In this document: piece after piece, positions 34,300 through 44,935 of the stretch
How positions within the stretch are numbered: the stretch's first letter is position 1
Layout of the letters: each line of letters begins with the position of its first letter
Source of the DNA: Cordia subcordata
Lineage: Eukaryota > Streptophyta > Magnoliopsida > Boraginales > Cordiaceae
Length of the DNA: 64,000 nt
Assembly (NCBI GenBank): GCA_028554755.1
Contig: JAPTOF010000015.1
Coordinates: 5,332,001 to 5,396,000 of the forward strand
Direction of reading: 5' to 3'
Notes under the pieces: generated by a model
Seen by the model: the letters and a program-made list of their open reading frames with translations, nothing else
The model's database searches: none
Told to the model about the DNA's origin: nothing
Position numbers and translations under genes: made by a program

Positions 34300-34330
<31 letters not shown>

Positions 34331-34818
34331 TACATATTATATATTATATTTGGTTTTTTATTTCTTAGACATATCAAAGTTAGCATTGAACCAACAAAAA
34401 CAATAACTAAGATTTGAAAGTTTATGGAGTAACGGAGAATGGATATGAATGGTTATCGGCAACTTATTAAAATAATGTTTTTCATTTACGCTTTGGACTT
34501 TATATTTATGCTATGGTTGACTGATTATGACTTATGAAACTATGGTCTATGTACTTTATTTACATTGTGGTTTGAAACTATGGTTTATATACTTTATTTA
34601 TGTTGTGGTTTGAAGCTATCATCTATGTAGTTAATTATGATGGTAAATTTTCAGAGATTCCCCAATTCCCGTTCATTTTTCCCCATTCCCCAATTCCATA
34701 AAATGTATTCCCTATTGGTGAATTGGGGCGGGAAACAGAACAAAGGTCCTCCCCAAATATTATTTTAAGGAAAAAAATTATGTTAATTAGGGCGGAGAAT
34801 CCCCCATGAACACCCTCA
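34145..34818 (+). repeat. GGGGAATCCC-type repeat, probably a truncated DNA element
   Basis: G-rich at the left (GGGGAACTCGGGTTTGGGG, GGGGATGGGG), AT-rich in the middle with a TATA run at 34299-34330, and mirrored at the right (CCCCAATTCCCGTTC, CCCCATTCCCCAATTCC). The right terminus, read on the minus strand, is TGAGGGTGTTCATGGGG. It is related to 3395-3935. The left terminus seems missing, replaced by the inverted copia copy. A hAT-like MITE is my best guess; the coding capacity is nil. Confidence 0.5.
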
Positions 34819-34829
34819 CTTCTTACTAG

Positions 34830-35060
34830 ACATTTGAGAGTCATCAGACACCATATGATGAGTGGTGCCAGTGTCAACAAACCACTACGGATCAGCCGGA
34901 GATTGCACTTGTAAAGCATTGAAGGCTTCGGAAGTATTATTGATAACCTCGTCGGGAACCCAACACTGGTTGGCTTTATGATATGGGTAACCACCACGGT
35001 AACAAACAATACCATAAGATTGTTGTTGAGAAGCATTATGGCCTCTTCATCTTCGATTGA
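34830..35060 (-). pseudogene. copia zinc-knuckle region and protease active site
   Basis: In a frame shifted from the annotated long ORF, the minus strand reads a knuckle-like CYRGGYPYHKANQC, then NNTSEAFNALQVQSPADP, a stop, and WFVDTGTTHHMVSDDSQMSS. DTGTTHH is the copia protease active site (about 34856-34876). The segment ends at the 11-bp repeat that borders the composite insertion. Confidence 0.7.
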
Positions 35061-35101
35061 CACCACGTCCATTGTGAGAAGAAGCACTATCACATCGAAC
35101 C

Positions 35102-35856
35102 CTATAAGACTATCCTTGAGACGATAAACCTTGTTGGGTTTGGGGTTGAGTTGAAGACGAAGAATGATATGTGCCGTGGGGGATGCAACAGACAAAGCAG
35201 CAGTCTTTTCCACCAAAGAAACAGAAGATTGTAAGAGCAGTTCAAAGTCAAAGAGCAACCCACATACCTCAGGAATGTAGGACTAATTCGACGCGAATTG
35301 ATTGCAGCAACAATGGGATCATAGTCTAAACTCAAGCCCTTTAATGTCCAAATTATGAGATCATCGCTGTCGATAGGCTTCCTGACACTCGCTAAAGCTA
35401 AGGACGAAGACTTGGCATGCTGGATGTATAAATGAATGGGCTGAGAACCTTTGTGTAAGGATTGGAGTTTAGTCTTGATTTGTTGAATGCGTGCACGTGA
35501 TTGAGAACCATATAAGGTTTCAAGAGTTACCCAAACATCACGAGCCATTGTTTTGTCGACGACTTAGGCGAGAATAGAATAAGAGAGAAAGACTCGTAAG
35601 CAGCCCAAAGCCATCTGATCAAGCTGCTCCCATTTTTGAATCTCAAAACCAGGCGTGGTGGGCTTGGTAAGAGAGCCATCAATGATTCCAAAATGTCCAT
35701 GATGACGAAAGATAGGATTGATTTGGTTTTCCAGAGGTGGAAGTTGGTGCTGCTAAGCTTAATGTAGAGTTCCTGCGGTATATTAGAAACACGAGGAAGA
35801 TTAGATGCGGCGGGGGGTGAACTCCTAGTTGTGGTATTCTCAGTGGAGGACGACAA
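35102..35856 (-). pseudogene. copia Gag, frameshifted
   Basis: Starts MSSSTENTTTRSSPPAASN at 35856, with IKLSSTNFHLWKTKSILSF (UBN2-type start of the domain). The frame shifts around 35540 and continues WVTLETLYGSQSRARIQQI, KLQSLHKGSQPIHLYIQHAK and LKGLSLDYDPIVAAINSR. This is the usual gag order of small copia elements. A plausible full-length Gag would be about 300-350 residues. Confidence 0.82.
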
Positions 35857-35887
35857 TGTTGGGAAGAAGGGGATGGAGAACCAATAT

Positions 35888-36006
35888 GGGATTTTTTTTT
35901 TACCCCAGTTTTAATATGTCATGGAAAACTAATCCAATCTGCATTAGAGTTTCAAAAATAACTCATTCTAGTTTCCAAAACACGCAAAACGCACTCTGAG
36001 AACACG
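35888..36006. repeat. left TIR of MULE-1
   Basis: Begins GGGATTTTTTTTTTACCCC and continues GTTTTAATATG...CAAAACGCACTCTGAGAACACG. It differs from the right TIR mainly by C-to-T-type changes (for example AACTAATCC against AACTAACCC). Confidence 0.92.
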
Positions 36007-36089
36007 GAACGGATTCCCAGAATGCGGCCGCATTCCCGGAGCACGTCTGTGTTCCTGGAGTGCGGCCATATTCCCAGTTTGTTTGCCAC

Positions 36090-38185
36090 TGATATCGCTA
36101 ATTGAGCACAAGCCTAAATAGCCCGCAAGCGCACGGGTCGTGTGCAGTATGGTGTGTGCGAGTACGGGGTCGAATCCATAGGGAGGCCTAATATGTATGG
36201 TGTTCTAAGCTAAGTGCGTCCTAAAGAGCTACTTGTTGGGGTCCTAACTACAATTTTTTTGGTGTTTTTGGTTTGAGGGGAGCTCGGAAAAAGTAAACCT
36301 AATCTAAGAACAAGGAAATAAAAAGGTAGTGCGTATGTGTGTGATGGGGGAATCAAGCGATCTAAGGGGATTCAAACGTCGAAAATGGGAGATTAAGGTG
36401 ATTACATCTTGTTTATGGTGATTACTACGCCTTTCTAGGGTTACTTGATGGATTATACTAAGTGCTCTAATCTAGACCTATAATTAGCCTCTTAATTGGT
36501 ACCCTAAGCCTCAGTGCGGGTCCGTCCCTAGGTGGCGATGCCTAGTAGTACGGCGTGGTCTTGATGACTTAGGAATTAGGGCTAGCCAATAAGATTCTAG
36601 GTGAGTGTAGATCGATCTAACCTTAGCACTTAGTCCTCTAATTAGTTCCCCAATCTGGCCCTAGGACTCGGTGCGAGTTCGTCCCTAAGCTTCGCCTCAC
36701 TCAGAGCTACGGCGTGGTCCTTATGAACCTAGGGTGTTAGGGTGGACTAACTAGCCTTCCTAAGTGAACTAAGGTCAACTAAACCTATTCGGACTCCTAT
36801 TGACTGGATTTAAAGCCAAAGGGGACTCGACCTAGGCTAGATACTAGTTGTGCACCATCGATCGCATCACAATTAGCAGAAATTGACATTAAAGCGCATG
36901 GCAAACACATCTAGGGCATGGCATTTGAGAATACACTGGTATATTCTACTACTAAACACATAGACATGTTTAGATTACACAAATTTAAGCAATAACACCG
37001 ATATGCATGCAATAGAAGCTAGTTATGCTATTAAGTATGCTAACACACACATTGACATGTATATAGTCATACCCACTTCATGTAGTCACCACACAAACAC
37101 ATAGACATGCTAGCATAATGATTTAGAAATGGTTAATAGCACAATAGACTGCAATATATATATGCTACATCATTGAGGCATTTTAACAAACATATAGACA
37201 TGTATGTAAAATAGCCTTTGAAGCCATAAGCATAAGGCATATATACATAAATCCATCAAGTTTCCATTAATATAAAGTAGTAATCAATCCATAAATACAA
37301 GATATAATCACCCTACATAGCTCTAATTAAACATAATTAGACTTAGGATAAAAGAGAGATACCCTTCTATCCATTGCCAAGCTTTACAAACCATGAGCTA
37401 TGCCCCAAATCCTAGTGTTTGATCCTCTTAGATCCTTGATTCCAAGTATTAAATGTGTTTAGAAGTGAGTGTGTGAGGTGATTTTTGGTGGATTTTAGGT
37501 TTAGGGAAATGGGTGTTTGATTTGGGTGTTGTTTCCTTCAAAAAGGGCTGAAAAGTGGCTTAAATAGAGCTGTTAACACGCCCAACCGGGGGCCTAGCCG
37601 GTCGACCGGCTTTGGGCCTAAGTTGTCCGGCCAAAATTGGCCCAGGTTCTGATCCGGCTCGGCCTAGACAGAGGCTAACCGATCTTGATAGTAAAATGGT
37701 CATATCTTGCTCGTTTTAGCTCTGATTCGCGCACTATTTTTTCTATGGCTTTGTATCGTCGTGGGGGATCTCCCAAACCATATTTTGCACCCTAAAATGT
37801 ATCCAAAATTTGTCCATGTCCTTTTTAGGTTGCAAGATCCGAATTTGGCTCACGTTGCGCTCAGTTTCGCCTCGATCGCTCCTTCTTTCGTCCGACCACT
37901 TCCAAAAGCACTTTTCTTCATTCCTTTGAGTCCAAAACACCCTTGGATTTGTTTCACACTTCAATAACCCTCAATTAAACTCCAATTATCTTCCCAAATC
38001 ACACCTTAAACAAGCAACAAACGTACATTAGTGTAGCATTTAAGTCTTTACTTTAACTATGAACATTTAAACCTTAATATGCACAATTATGACCTAAATG
38101 CTATACTAATACATTAAATGAAGCTCAAAACATCTTAAAACAAGTATATACATGCAATAGATAAACACACAAAACAAACACATCA
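36090..38185 (-). mobile_element. solo LTR (2.1 kb) inside MULE-1, same family as the Athila LTR at 46403
   Basis: Flanked by the perfect 5-bp duplication GCCAC (36085-36089, 38186-38190). Starts TGATATCG and ends ACACATCA, that is TG...CA. It resembles 46403-48293 throughout: GCAAGCGCACGGGTCGTGTG, GGTCGAATCCA-AGG, regularly spaced CACATAGACATG words and a gene-free body. Because that other copy adjoins an Athila-type internal region in minus orientation, this is probably a solo LTR of the same family read on the minus strand. It contains a perfect AGCCGGTCGACCGGCT at 37596-37611. Confidence 0.85.
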
Positions 38186-38392
38186 GCCACGTTCCGGGAA
38201 CATGTCTACTTGTATTAGCTTTTCCAATTCCCTGGCATATTTGATTGGGTTGCAGGGAGTTTATTCTTAGCAGCGCATTTTGTGAGTGCGCTTGCAGTAA
38301 TTGAAATATATTCTTTGCTATCAATCATGCTCTAGTCACTTCACGTCACGGGAAATTTCAAAAATCTCACTTCCAGAATGCGTTTTTTTACT

Positions 38393-38400
38393 TATATAAA
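38393..38400 (+). promoter_or_regulatory. TATA box of MULE-1 transposase gene
   Basis: TATATAAA is followed by a C-rich leader (CCCCAACTCCTTCTTCC) and, 128 bases downstream, the first ATG of the transposase (38528). Position and base composition fit a core promoter. No experimental mark is implied. Confidence 0.5.
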
Positions 38401-38527
38401 CCCCAACTCCTTCTTCCACCAGCTTATTCAATCCTTCACCCATCCTACAGCGTCTCAACTCCAGATAAACTTTCCACCAAATTCCTTCCACTTGTCACTA
38501 TAATTTTCTACCAAAGTACCTAAAAGA

Positions 38528-40372
38528 ATGAATTCAACTGAAGTTATTGTTTTTTTATACTACAGCGGTCAAAATATAATAACCGATTATGGTCTTGATT
38601 ATAGAAGTCCAAATATACCACGCAAAATCAAAATTCTTCCCGATACAACTTACGATCAATTTGTTTCTCGTGTAATTAGAAAACTAGGGTTGCGTCCAAC
38701 CATTGATAGGGTTAACTTATGCTATCGTGGCCCTAGATAGGATGCTACATTGCAGCAGATTTATTATTACCAAACTGCAATAATTGATGATGAAGATTTG
38801 TAGGAGATGTATGGCACAGGTCGCTGTGATTGGAACTATTGTGTCGCGCACGTAACAGTGGACGTTCAGTGTGACGACGTATATGTGCCGCAACCAATGG
38901 CGACGTCCTGTACCAGTCCAACATACCGGACCTGAATGCAGCACCATCGTATAATGAAGATGAACATATTAATATTGCAACAACAGTGGCGGAGTTTGCC
39001 ACTTTTTCCCTTTCCCCACAACCACAGTCCACTTTTGAAGTCAGAGGACCCTCTTATCGTGGTGGTGGCATGGAAGAGAGATGTGACGTCGCAGCAGATA
39101 CTGTTTTGTCAGAGGTAGACAAAGAAAATGAGGACGGTGAATTGAACGATTAGGAAGATATAGTCTCAAAAGCAATTTTGAATTACCAAATTGAGAATGA
39201 TGTAAAAGGACCGGATGTAGATGCAAAGCCGGAGGTAAATAAGGAGAACCCAATGAAGTTCCATACTACTAGGATTGAATTCTACATGACAAGTAGGTAC
39301 AAGCCACCCAAACGCCCAATATGGGAGCCCGACAGGATAGATCTGGGTAAACGAATGGTGTTCCCATCCAAAGTGGATGCGATAAGGGCTGTTCAACAGA
39401 ATGCGATAAAGATACAATAGGAATATAGGGTCATCAAGTCGAGTAATACCTTGTGGAAGGCATGATGTAGGGAGACGCACAGTGCAAGTGTATCATGCCC
39501 ATGGTATGTACATGCCATAAAGAAAGCAAACGCAAAAGTAGTAGGAGATCACGCAGTATGACGCCAGACGTGTTTGTATAGCGTAAATAACTGCATCCGG
39601 GCACAAAATTTTGACTTCGGGTTTGGTTGGATGTTTGGTGAGACATTTCATAGCTAACAAGGCTGATTACGAGGTCAGACTTATCCAAACTCACATGAAA
39701 GAGAAATTTAACGCGGATGTTAGTTACCAAAAAGTTTGGAACAGCCGGAATAAAGCAATTGAACTAGTGTATGGCAACTGGGACACGCCATACCAAATGC
39801 TCCCACAGTTTTTTGGTGCTGTGATGGCCAAGAATCCAGGTAGTGTTGTGAGATATAGGTTCGATAAAGGTTCAACGCAAGCGAAAAAAATTTTCGACAT
39901 GGTTTATTGGGCATTCGGTCCATGCATCATGGTGTGGAGGCATTGTAAACCCGTGGTTTCACTGGACTATACACACTTACGGGGAAAGTACAAGGGTCAT
40001 CTCCTAGTTGCATTAACCACTGATGCCAACTACCAGGTATTGCCGTTGGCCTTTGTAGTTGTGGACGTAGAGATAACACGTATTTGGTCGTGGTTCTTAC
40101 AGCAGTTACATGAGAACTTTTTTACTAGGATGCGCCAAGTATGTATCATATCCGATAGGCATTCAGGCATCGCATCTGCAATCCAACATGTTACATGTGA
40201 CGGTCAACTTGAAATAAAACATCACATTTGCTTGAGACATTTCAAAAGCAATGTGATTAAAAGATGGCGGAATCAATTCTTTAAAGACATGTGTTGGATA
40301 GCTGGTCGAGAATGTCAAGCACGTAAACGTGTGTATGCAATGAACATGATCCTTGCTGTGGACCCTAGTTAG
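38528..40372 (+). pseudogene. MULE-1 transposase, broken and C-terminally truncated
   Basis: Starts MNSTEVIVFLYYSGQNI, the N-terminal domain typical of plant MuDR-like proteins. The first stop is at 38738-38740 and more follow. The core (39611-40372) contains DYEVRLIQTHMKEKFN, GNWDTPYQMLPQFF, the first catalytic Asp in VVSLDYTHLRGKYKGHL, LPLAFVVVDVE, WSWFLQQL and the second Asp in IISDRHSGIASAI, then CLRHFKSNVIKRW. The frame ends AVDPS-stop at 40372. The region with the catalytic Glu and the SWIM zinc finger, present in MULE-2, is absent here, so the PMD gene begins about where the transposase C-terminus should be. Confidence 0.85.
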
Positions 40373-40467
40373 AACAGTGTTGGTAGAACAAGCACCGAAG
40401 AGTTACTTACATTACGCATATGTTCAATAATACAAGATAAAAATATTTAATAAAAAGTTTAAGTGTA

Positions 40468-41553
40468 CTATACCTCGCCAAGCTGCAAATGATTGATAAC
40501 ATCCCGACATTCAACCTGCCTTGACTTTCTAGATGAATCTGTCATTTCCTTCTTCTTGTAAAACACAGCACCTCTTGGAACGACAGGGAGTTGAAACAAA
40601 TGCTCAAGTTCATGCTGTTGTCGCTGTAGCCGCTCTCGTGGGGGATGTAGAAGCTGAGGTCGAAAAGTCATGAATCTATCCCATGCAAAAACTGCAAGCA
40701 ATGAATAGGTGTTATAATAATGCTTGTTATAATAAAGTTAACATTTATAAAATTTAAACATAAATACATGATGAAAACCAATACCTAAACCAGTGTCATA
40801 GTTCCGTATACACCCTTACACTAACGGAAGGAGGCGCGGTCAAGCTAATGGTACAAATATGCTAGTACAGCCGCACTCCAGTTGAACTGCCGGATCTGCA
40901 CAAAGTCTATCAAATGGAGCAACCAGGCCAAATTGCCCTCATTGGTACTCGTGTTTGGAAAAAGGTGATAGCAAATCATGAGAAATATCCACAGCCGTGC
41001 CTGCTGGTGAGCCTAGTACTGAGTTGGATTATCCAGAGTATTTTGCATCACAAACCTGTCCCGTAGCTGGACAAAATTTATTGTGTTCCCCACTATGCCA
41101 ATAATCGTATCTGCATCAATCCCCATATAATCACGAAATTTATTGCGTTTTCCCACTCGAGCGTACAGTCGTATCAAGCACCAAAAAAGGTCTACCGGTC
41201 ACAGGAAGACCCCAATAGACGACCATATCCTGCAAGGTAACGGTGGCCTCCCCTACGGGTAAATGAAAGGTATGGGTATCCCGCAGCCACCTCTTAATCA
41301 TAGCAGTAATTAACCCATGGTTAAGCTGATGGTGGCAAGATTTATAACACTCATAGAATCCCGTTTCGACCAACTACTGTTGTACCAATGGGTGCTCTGG
41401 ATCATTAAACAAAGCGCAATCCGACCTATAACATCTAAAGCTACCCAAGCGATGTGGATCTTGCAAATACTGGAACCGGTAGTCCATGTAATGGCATAAC
41501 AATATGGTGTCTATTGGTCTCGGTCGACTATCCATAATGATTCCTAAAATAAA
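40468..41553 (-). pseudogene. MULE-1 plant mobile domain (PMD) gene, broken
   Basis: From MDSRPRPIDTILLCHYMD (about 41532) the minus strand reads HPLVQQ, a stop near 41372, then LVETGFYECYKSCHHQLNHG and the PMD hallmark THTFHLPVGEATVTLQDM-VYWGLPVTGRP. Further broken frames (NLAWLLHLIDFVQIRQFNWSA) lead through a probable intron to FAWDRFMTFRPQLL (40701-40468). The order matches the MULE-2 homologue. PMD proteins (PF10536) include host MAIN/MAIL proteins and many transposon-borne versions. What the domain does for the transposon is unknown. Confidence 0.78.
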
Positions 41554-41589
41554 AAAACTTTCAATTTTGAGTAATAGTCGTTGTAAAAT

Positions 41590-41692
41590 TATTATTAGTA
41601 ATAGCAGTAGTAATAATAATAACAATAATAATAATAATTATAACAACAACAGCAACAACAATAATAATAATAATTCTAATAATAATGCTAAA
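41590..41692. repeat. AAT/AAC trinucleotide microsatellite
   Basis: Runs of AATAATAAT with interspersed AAC and AGC triplets, about 100 bp. They give rise to poly-Asn or poly-Leu ORFs that are not genes. Confidence 0.9.
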
Positions 41693-42129
41693 ATTATAAA
41701 ACGTAAGTTATAATAAATTACCAACTAACTTAACATTTTTGAATTTAATCTCAAAATTTTAAATCTCTAATTTATTAAATAACTAACTTCTTAAATTATT
41801 CATTTCCTAAACTAACAACAATTAAATTACAAATGAACAAATCAACATCATGATTCAAAATTAAATTAAATTAAACTACCAAACAAAATTACACAAGCTA
41901 AAAACAAATTATATAACTTAAAACGTAAAATATAATTACAAAACACAACATAAAATAAATTACTTACAAGATAAAGGCTAAATCCTTCACATTTTGCGGC
42001 GCATTCCCAGAACGCAGTTCGCGTTCCAGGAGCGTGATTGCTCTTCATAAATTCAACCTTCCGGCCATTTGCTCCCACTCTCCCCAATTGATTTAAAAAA
42101 TTTCCCCCTATCCCCAGTCGAAAAATTTT

Positions 42130-42480
42130 AAATTTTGCGGTGCATTCCCAGAATGCAGTCCGTATTCCAGGAGCGCGGCCGCGTTCAAAATTTTGAATTT
42201 TTTTGTTATGTTCTATGATATGCATTCTCAGAGTGCATTTTGCGCGTTTTGGAAACCAGAATGGGTTATTTTTGAAACCCTAACGCGAATTGGGTTAGTT
42301 TTGCATTTTGTAGCACATTCCCAGAATGCAGTCCGCGTTTCAGGAGCACGGCCGCGTTCAAAATTTTGAATTTTTCTGTTATTTTCTATGACGTGTTCTC
42401 AGAGTGCGTTTTGCGCGTTTTGGAAACCAGAATGGGTTATTTTTTAAACCCTAACGCGGATTGGGTTAGTTTTGCATGGC
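42130..42480. repeat. tandem duplication of the MULE-1 right terminal region
   Basis: The block CATTCCCAGAATGCAGTCCG ... TCAAAATTTTGAATTTTT ... CAGAGTGC-TTTTGCGCGTTTT ... GGGTTATTTTT ... GATTGGGTTAGTTTTGCAT-like text occurs twice, about 180 bases apart (about 42131 and 42310). The outer copy forms the TIR. A third, shorter echo (GCATTCCCAGAACGCAGTTC) lies at about 42000. Confidence 0.85.
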
Positions 42481-42513
42481 ATATTAAAACTTGGGTAAAA
42501 AAAAAAAAATTCC
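42392..42513. repeat. right TIR of MULE-1
   Basis: Reverse complement starts GGAATTTTTTTTTTTTTACCC and matches the left TIR for about 120 bases through ACGCACTCTGAGAACACG. Confidence 0.92.
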
Positions 42514-42564
42514 AACCAATAGGAGCCAGGAAGATTAGACACAACAAAGAGATCTTAACCTAGA

Positions 42565-42577
42565 CTAGCTGATACCA
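42565..42577 (-). promoter_or_regulatory. primer binding site of small copia element
   Basis: Minus strand TGGTATCAGCTAG adjoins the 5' LTR end. It is the initiator-tRNA-Met type site with a small deletion relative to TGGTATCAGAGC. Confidence 0.8.
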
Positions 42578-42797
42578 TATAGAAGTTTAATTTTTCCAAA
42601 TCTTGACAATGTTAGTCCAGGCCACTAATATAGGCATTCTTATCTTGCCTTCCAAGCCTACTATTCCATGTAAGGAAGGCTTCCAATCAAATCACTTTTA
42701 CAAGTATTACAAGAGAATGTATAATACAAGAGATATGATTGAGATATTATCGAATATTCTAGAAGACCTAGAACCTTCTACATATCATTTGTTAATG
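42578..42797 (-). repeat. 5' LTR of small copia element
   Basis: 220 bp, collinear with 30158-30380. Followed by the target duplication catat at 42798-42802. Confidence 0.85.
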
Positions 42798-42802
42798 CAT
42801 AT

Positions 42803-44029
42803 AAATAGATAAAGTTATATAAAAAGAAAGTATATTTTTTTTCCTTTTTTGAAAACAGACTCTTTTCTGCCAAAATTACTCTTTCTATAAAACAATGAAA
42901 GAGGCATCTAAGTTGTCAAATAAAGTCTTCTATCATTTGTGTTCAAGACTAAAACGCTCATGAATAACAATGTGATAAACATCACTAAAATTCAGGTAAT
43001 TAAGTAAGTATTCTTTTTTGGGTTGTAAATATTATTTCTTTCAGTTATCAAATTAATTGGGTTGAAATTTAATTTAAGTTATCATAGTGTGATTTTATAA
43101 ATAATAAAAATAAAAATAAAATCAGAAAACCTCAAACTCAAGTATCCTAAATTAAATCAAATTTTACAATTATTAACATCCATTAATATACGTTTTTCGC
43201 ATTCAAAACTAGAATATCTAAACCAATCCACCCTTACATTGAATCATTTGGAAACTATAAAATATTAGTGCAATTCTATTCCATGCTTTGCATAATTTAT
43301 TTTTATTTTTTATATCAAATGTTGAATATAGTTGTAAGTTTTTTCTTTTTGATTTCTCAAACAAAAATTACTTAAATAATTACGTAATTGACAATTAATA
43401 GTTAATTTGCTATTGTGGTTGCAACTTGCTATTACTATTTAAGAAGTGCTGAACCCAATGTTGCAATTAGGAAATTTGTTCAATTGTTTGGTGAAAAAAA
43501 TAAAAAAATTGCTATCGTATAAAAAAAACTCATAATATGTTTGGGTAAAATTGTTATTTAAATTCTATTTATTTAATTTTTAATTTTAATCTTTTAATTT
43601 TTATTGTCTAATTTTTTGATATTTTAATTCTTTATTGTTTCAATTTTTAATTTTCAAGTTTTTACTTTTTTTATTTCCTATCTTTTAAATTTTAAAATTT
43701 TCTAATTTTTATTTTTTAATTTGTTTGAATTTCAATTAACTTTAGATATTTTGATATTTTGAATCTTTAATTTATAACTCTTTATCATTTTAAAATTTTT
43801 TTATTTATGATTTTTTACTTTTTATCTTCTTTTTTTTTAATTTTAAAATTTTTTAATTTAACTTTTTTAATTTATTAGTTGTTTATTTTTTAATCTTTAA
43901 ATTTTAAATTATAATTTTATTTTTAATTTTAATTTTTTTAGTACATAATATATATTATGCAAACCATACATATTAGAACGACATAAAAATTCAAAAAATT
44001 AAATATATATTGATCCTGCGATGATCAGA
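42803..44029. other. very AT-rich spacer, no gene seen
   Basis: From about 43540 to 43960 it is a low-complexity run of TTTAATTTTTAATTTT words. No ORF, RNA gene or terminal repeat could be supported. Confidence 0.4.
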
Positions 44030-44935
44030 TAACTTTCTTGTTGACTTGCTCCAGTATGTTTGACCTGCAAAATAGAAAGAACTAGGCACCGGTGTGGTAC
44101 TAACCGAAGAGCCTCTGATGCCTAAGTTAATATTTTCCTTTTAAAGTAATTTTAAGGAAGTGAGTGAGTGAGTAAAAGTGAGTTACATATTTGGAACCAA
44201 GGGGTCATATGTATAGTTTGGGAGTAAGGACACATGTCACCTTATCTGCCCATACAATTGGTCATCAAACCCAGTGCACATGTCATCGAGCAAAACCTAT
44301 CAAGTGGTTCGCGGTATTTGAGTCAGGGAGCTCTTATCGGGATTCTCCTGATGAGATTGGCATCATGATTCAATCCCCATATCACTAGCCCCCATTTGGG
44401 GACATGTCATATCAGGATGTCGCCAAATGCTTTCTGATCATTTGGTCTCATACTTAGGCATTTTCTATGCCTTTTGGTGCGTGACAGTGAATCACCTTGT
44501 TTTTTAGCGTGCACGTGAATTGCAAAGACTGATGCGCCTGTGTGCAATTATGGCATTTCTTGGAAATGCACAATAGAGCCGCCTATCTCAATCGCCTCCT
44601 TTCGCCTAACCAGCTTTTTGGCACCATATTTCAATTTCAAATCTTTTTATTTCTGGGTATAAATATTGTTTTACTTCTTTTACTTTCATTTTTATTCTTT
44701 CAATCCTGCCTTTGAGTCTTGGTAAATTTTCTCTCTTGTTTTTAATCCTTTTCCTTTTCCCTTTTACTCTCAGCAGTCTTTCGTTGTCCCTTCTTAGAGC
44801 ATCACCGGCGTGTCCATTCTAGAAGTTTCCCTTCTTCAAGGTGTCATTCTTCCTATCTTTTAGAAGACCTTTCTATATTCCTTCTCCCAGGTATGCTCGC
44901 TTTGAACATTTCTTGTTGCTTCTTTCTTCTTATAT
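44030..44935 (+). promoter_or_regulatory. probable upstream region of a Tat-type antisense gene
   Basis: More GC-balanced than its left neighbour. TATAAATAT at 44658-44666 is followed by a T/C-rich leader of about 270 bases and an ORF at 44936. The earlier part (44030-44450) may include LTR sequence of the parent element, but no second copy exists in the window to prove it. Confidence 0.4.

Larger units (their letters stand above)
35888..42513 (+). mobile_element. MULE-1: Mutator-like transposon with transposase and PMD genes
   Basis: Long terminal inverted repeats of about 120 bp (35888-36006 and 42392-42513) are flanked by the 9-bp duplication AACCAATAT (35879-35887) / AACCAATAG (42514-42522). 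The length is 6.6 kb, of which 2.1 kb is a nested solo LTR. It carries a degenerate MuDR-type transposase on the plus strand and a PMD gene on the minus strand, convergent. The 9-bp duplication, long TIRs and DDE transposase define a MULE. Both genes are broken. Confidence 0.92.
30158..42797 (-). mobile_element. small Ty1/copia element (Ale/Hopscotch-like), degenerate, with nested insertions
   Basis: Runs leftwards. Short LTRs (30158-30380 and 42578-42797, about 220 bp) are flanked by catat at 30153-30157 and 42798-42802. The copia order gag, protease, integrase, RT, RNase H is present on the minus strand. Two insertions interrupt it: a 1406-bp composite (33413-34818) in the protease region and MULE-1 (35888-42513) in the leader. 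Without these it is about 4.6 kb, the size of small Ale/Hopscotch-type copia elements. Stops, frameshifts and a changed RT active site show it is dead. Confidence 0.88.

Noticed and set aside
41374..41625. Poly-Leu start as a signal peptide of a secreted protein
   Set aside because: The Leu run is the antisense of an AAT/AAC microsatellite; the PMD gene more likely starts at the internal Met followed by DSRPRPIDT.
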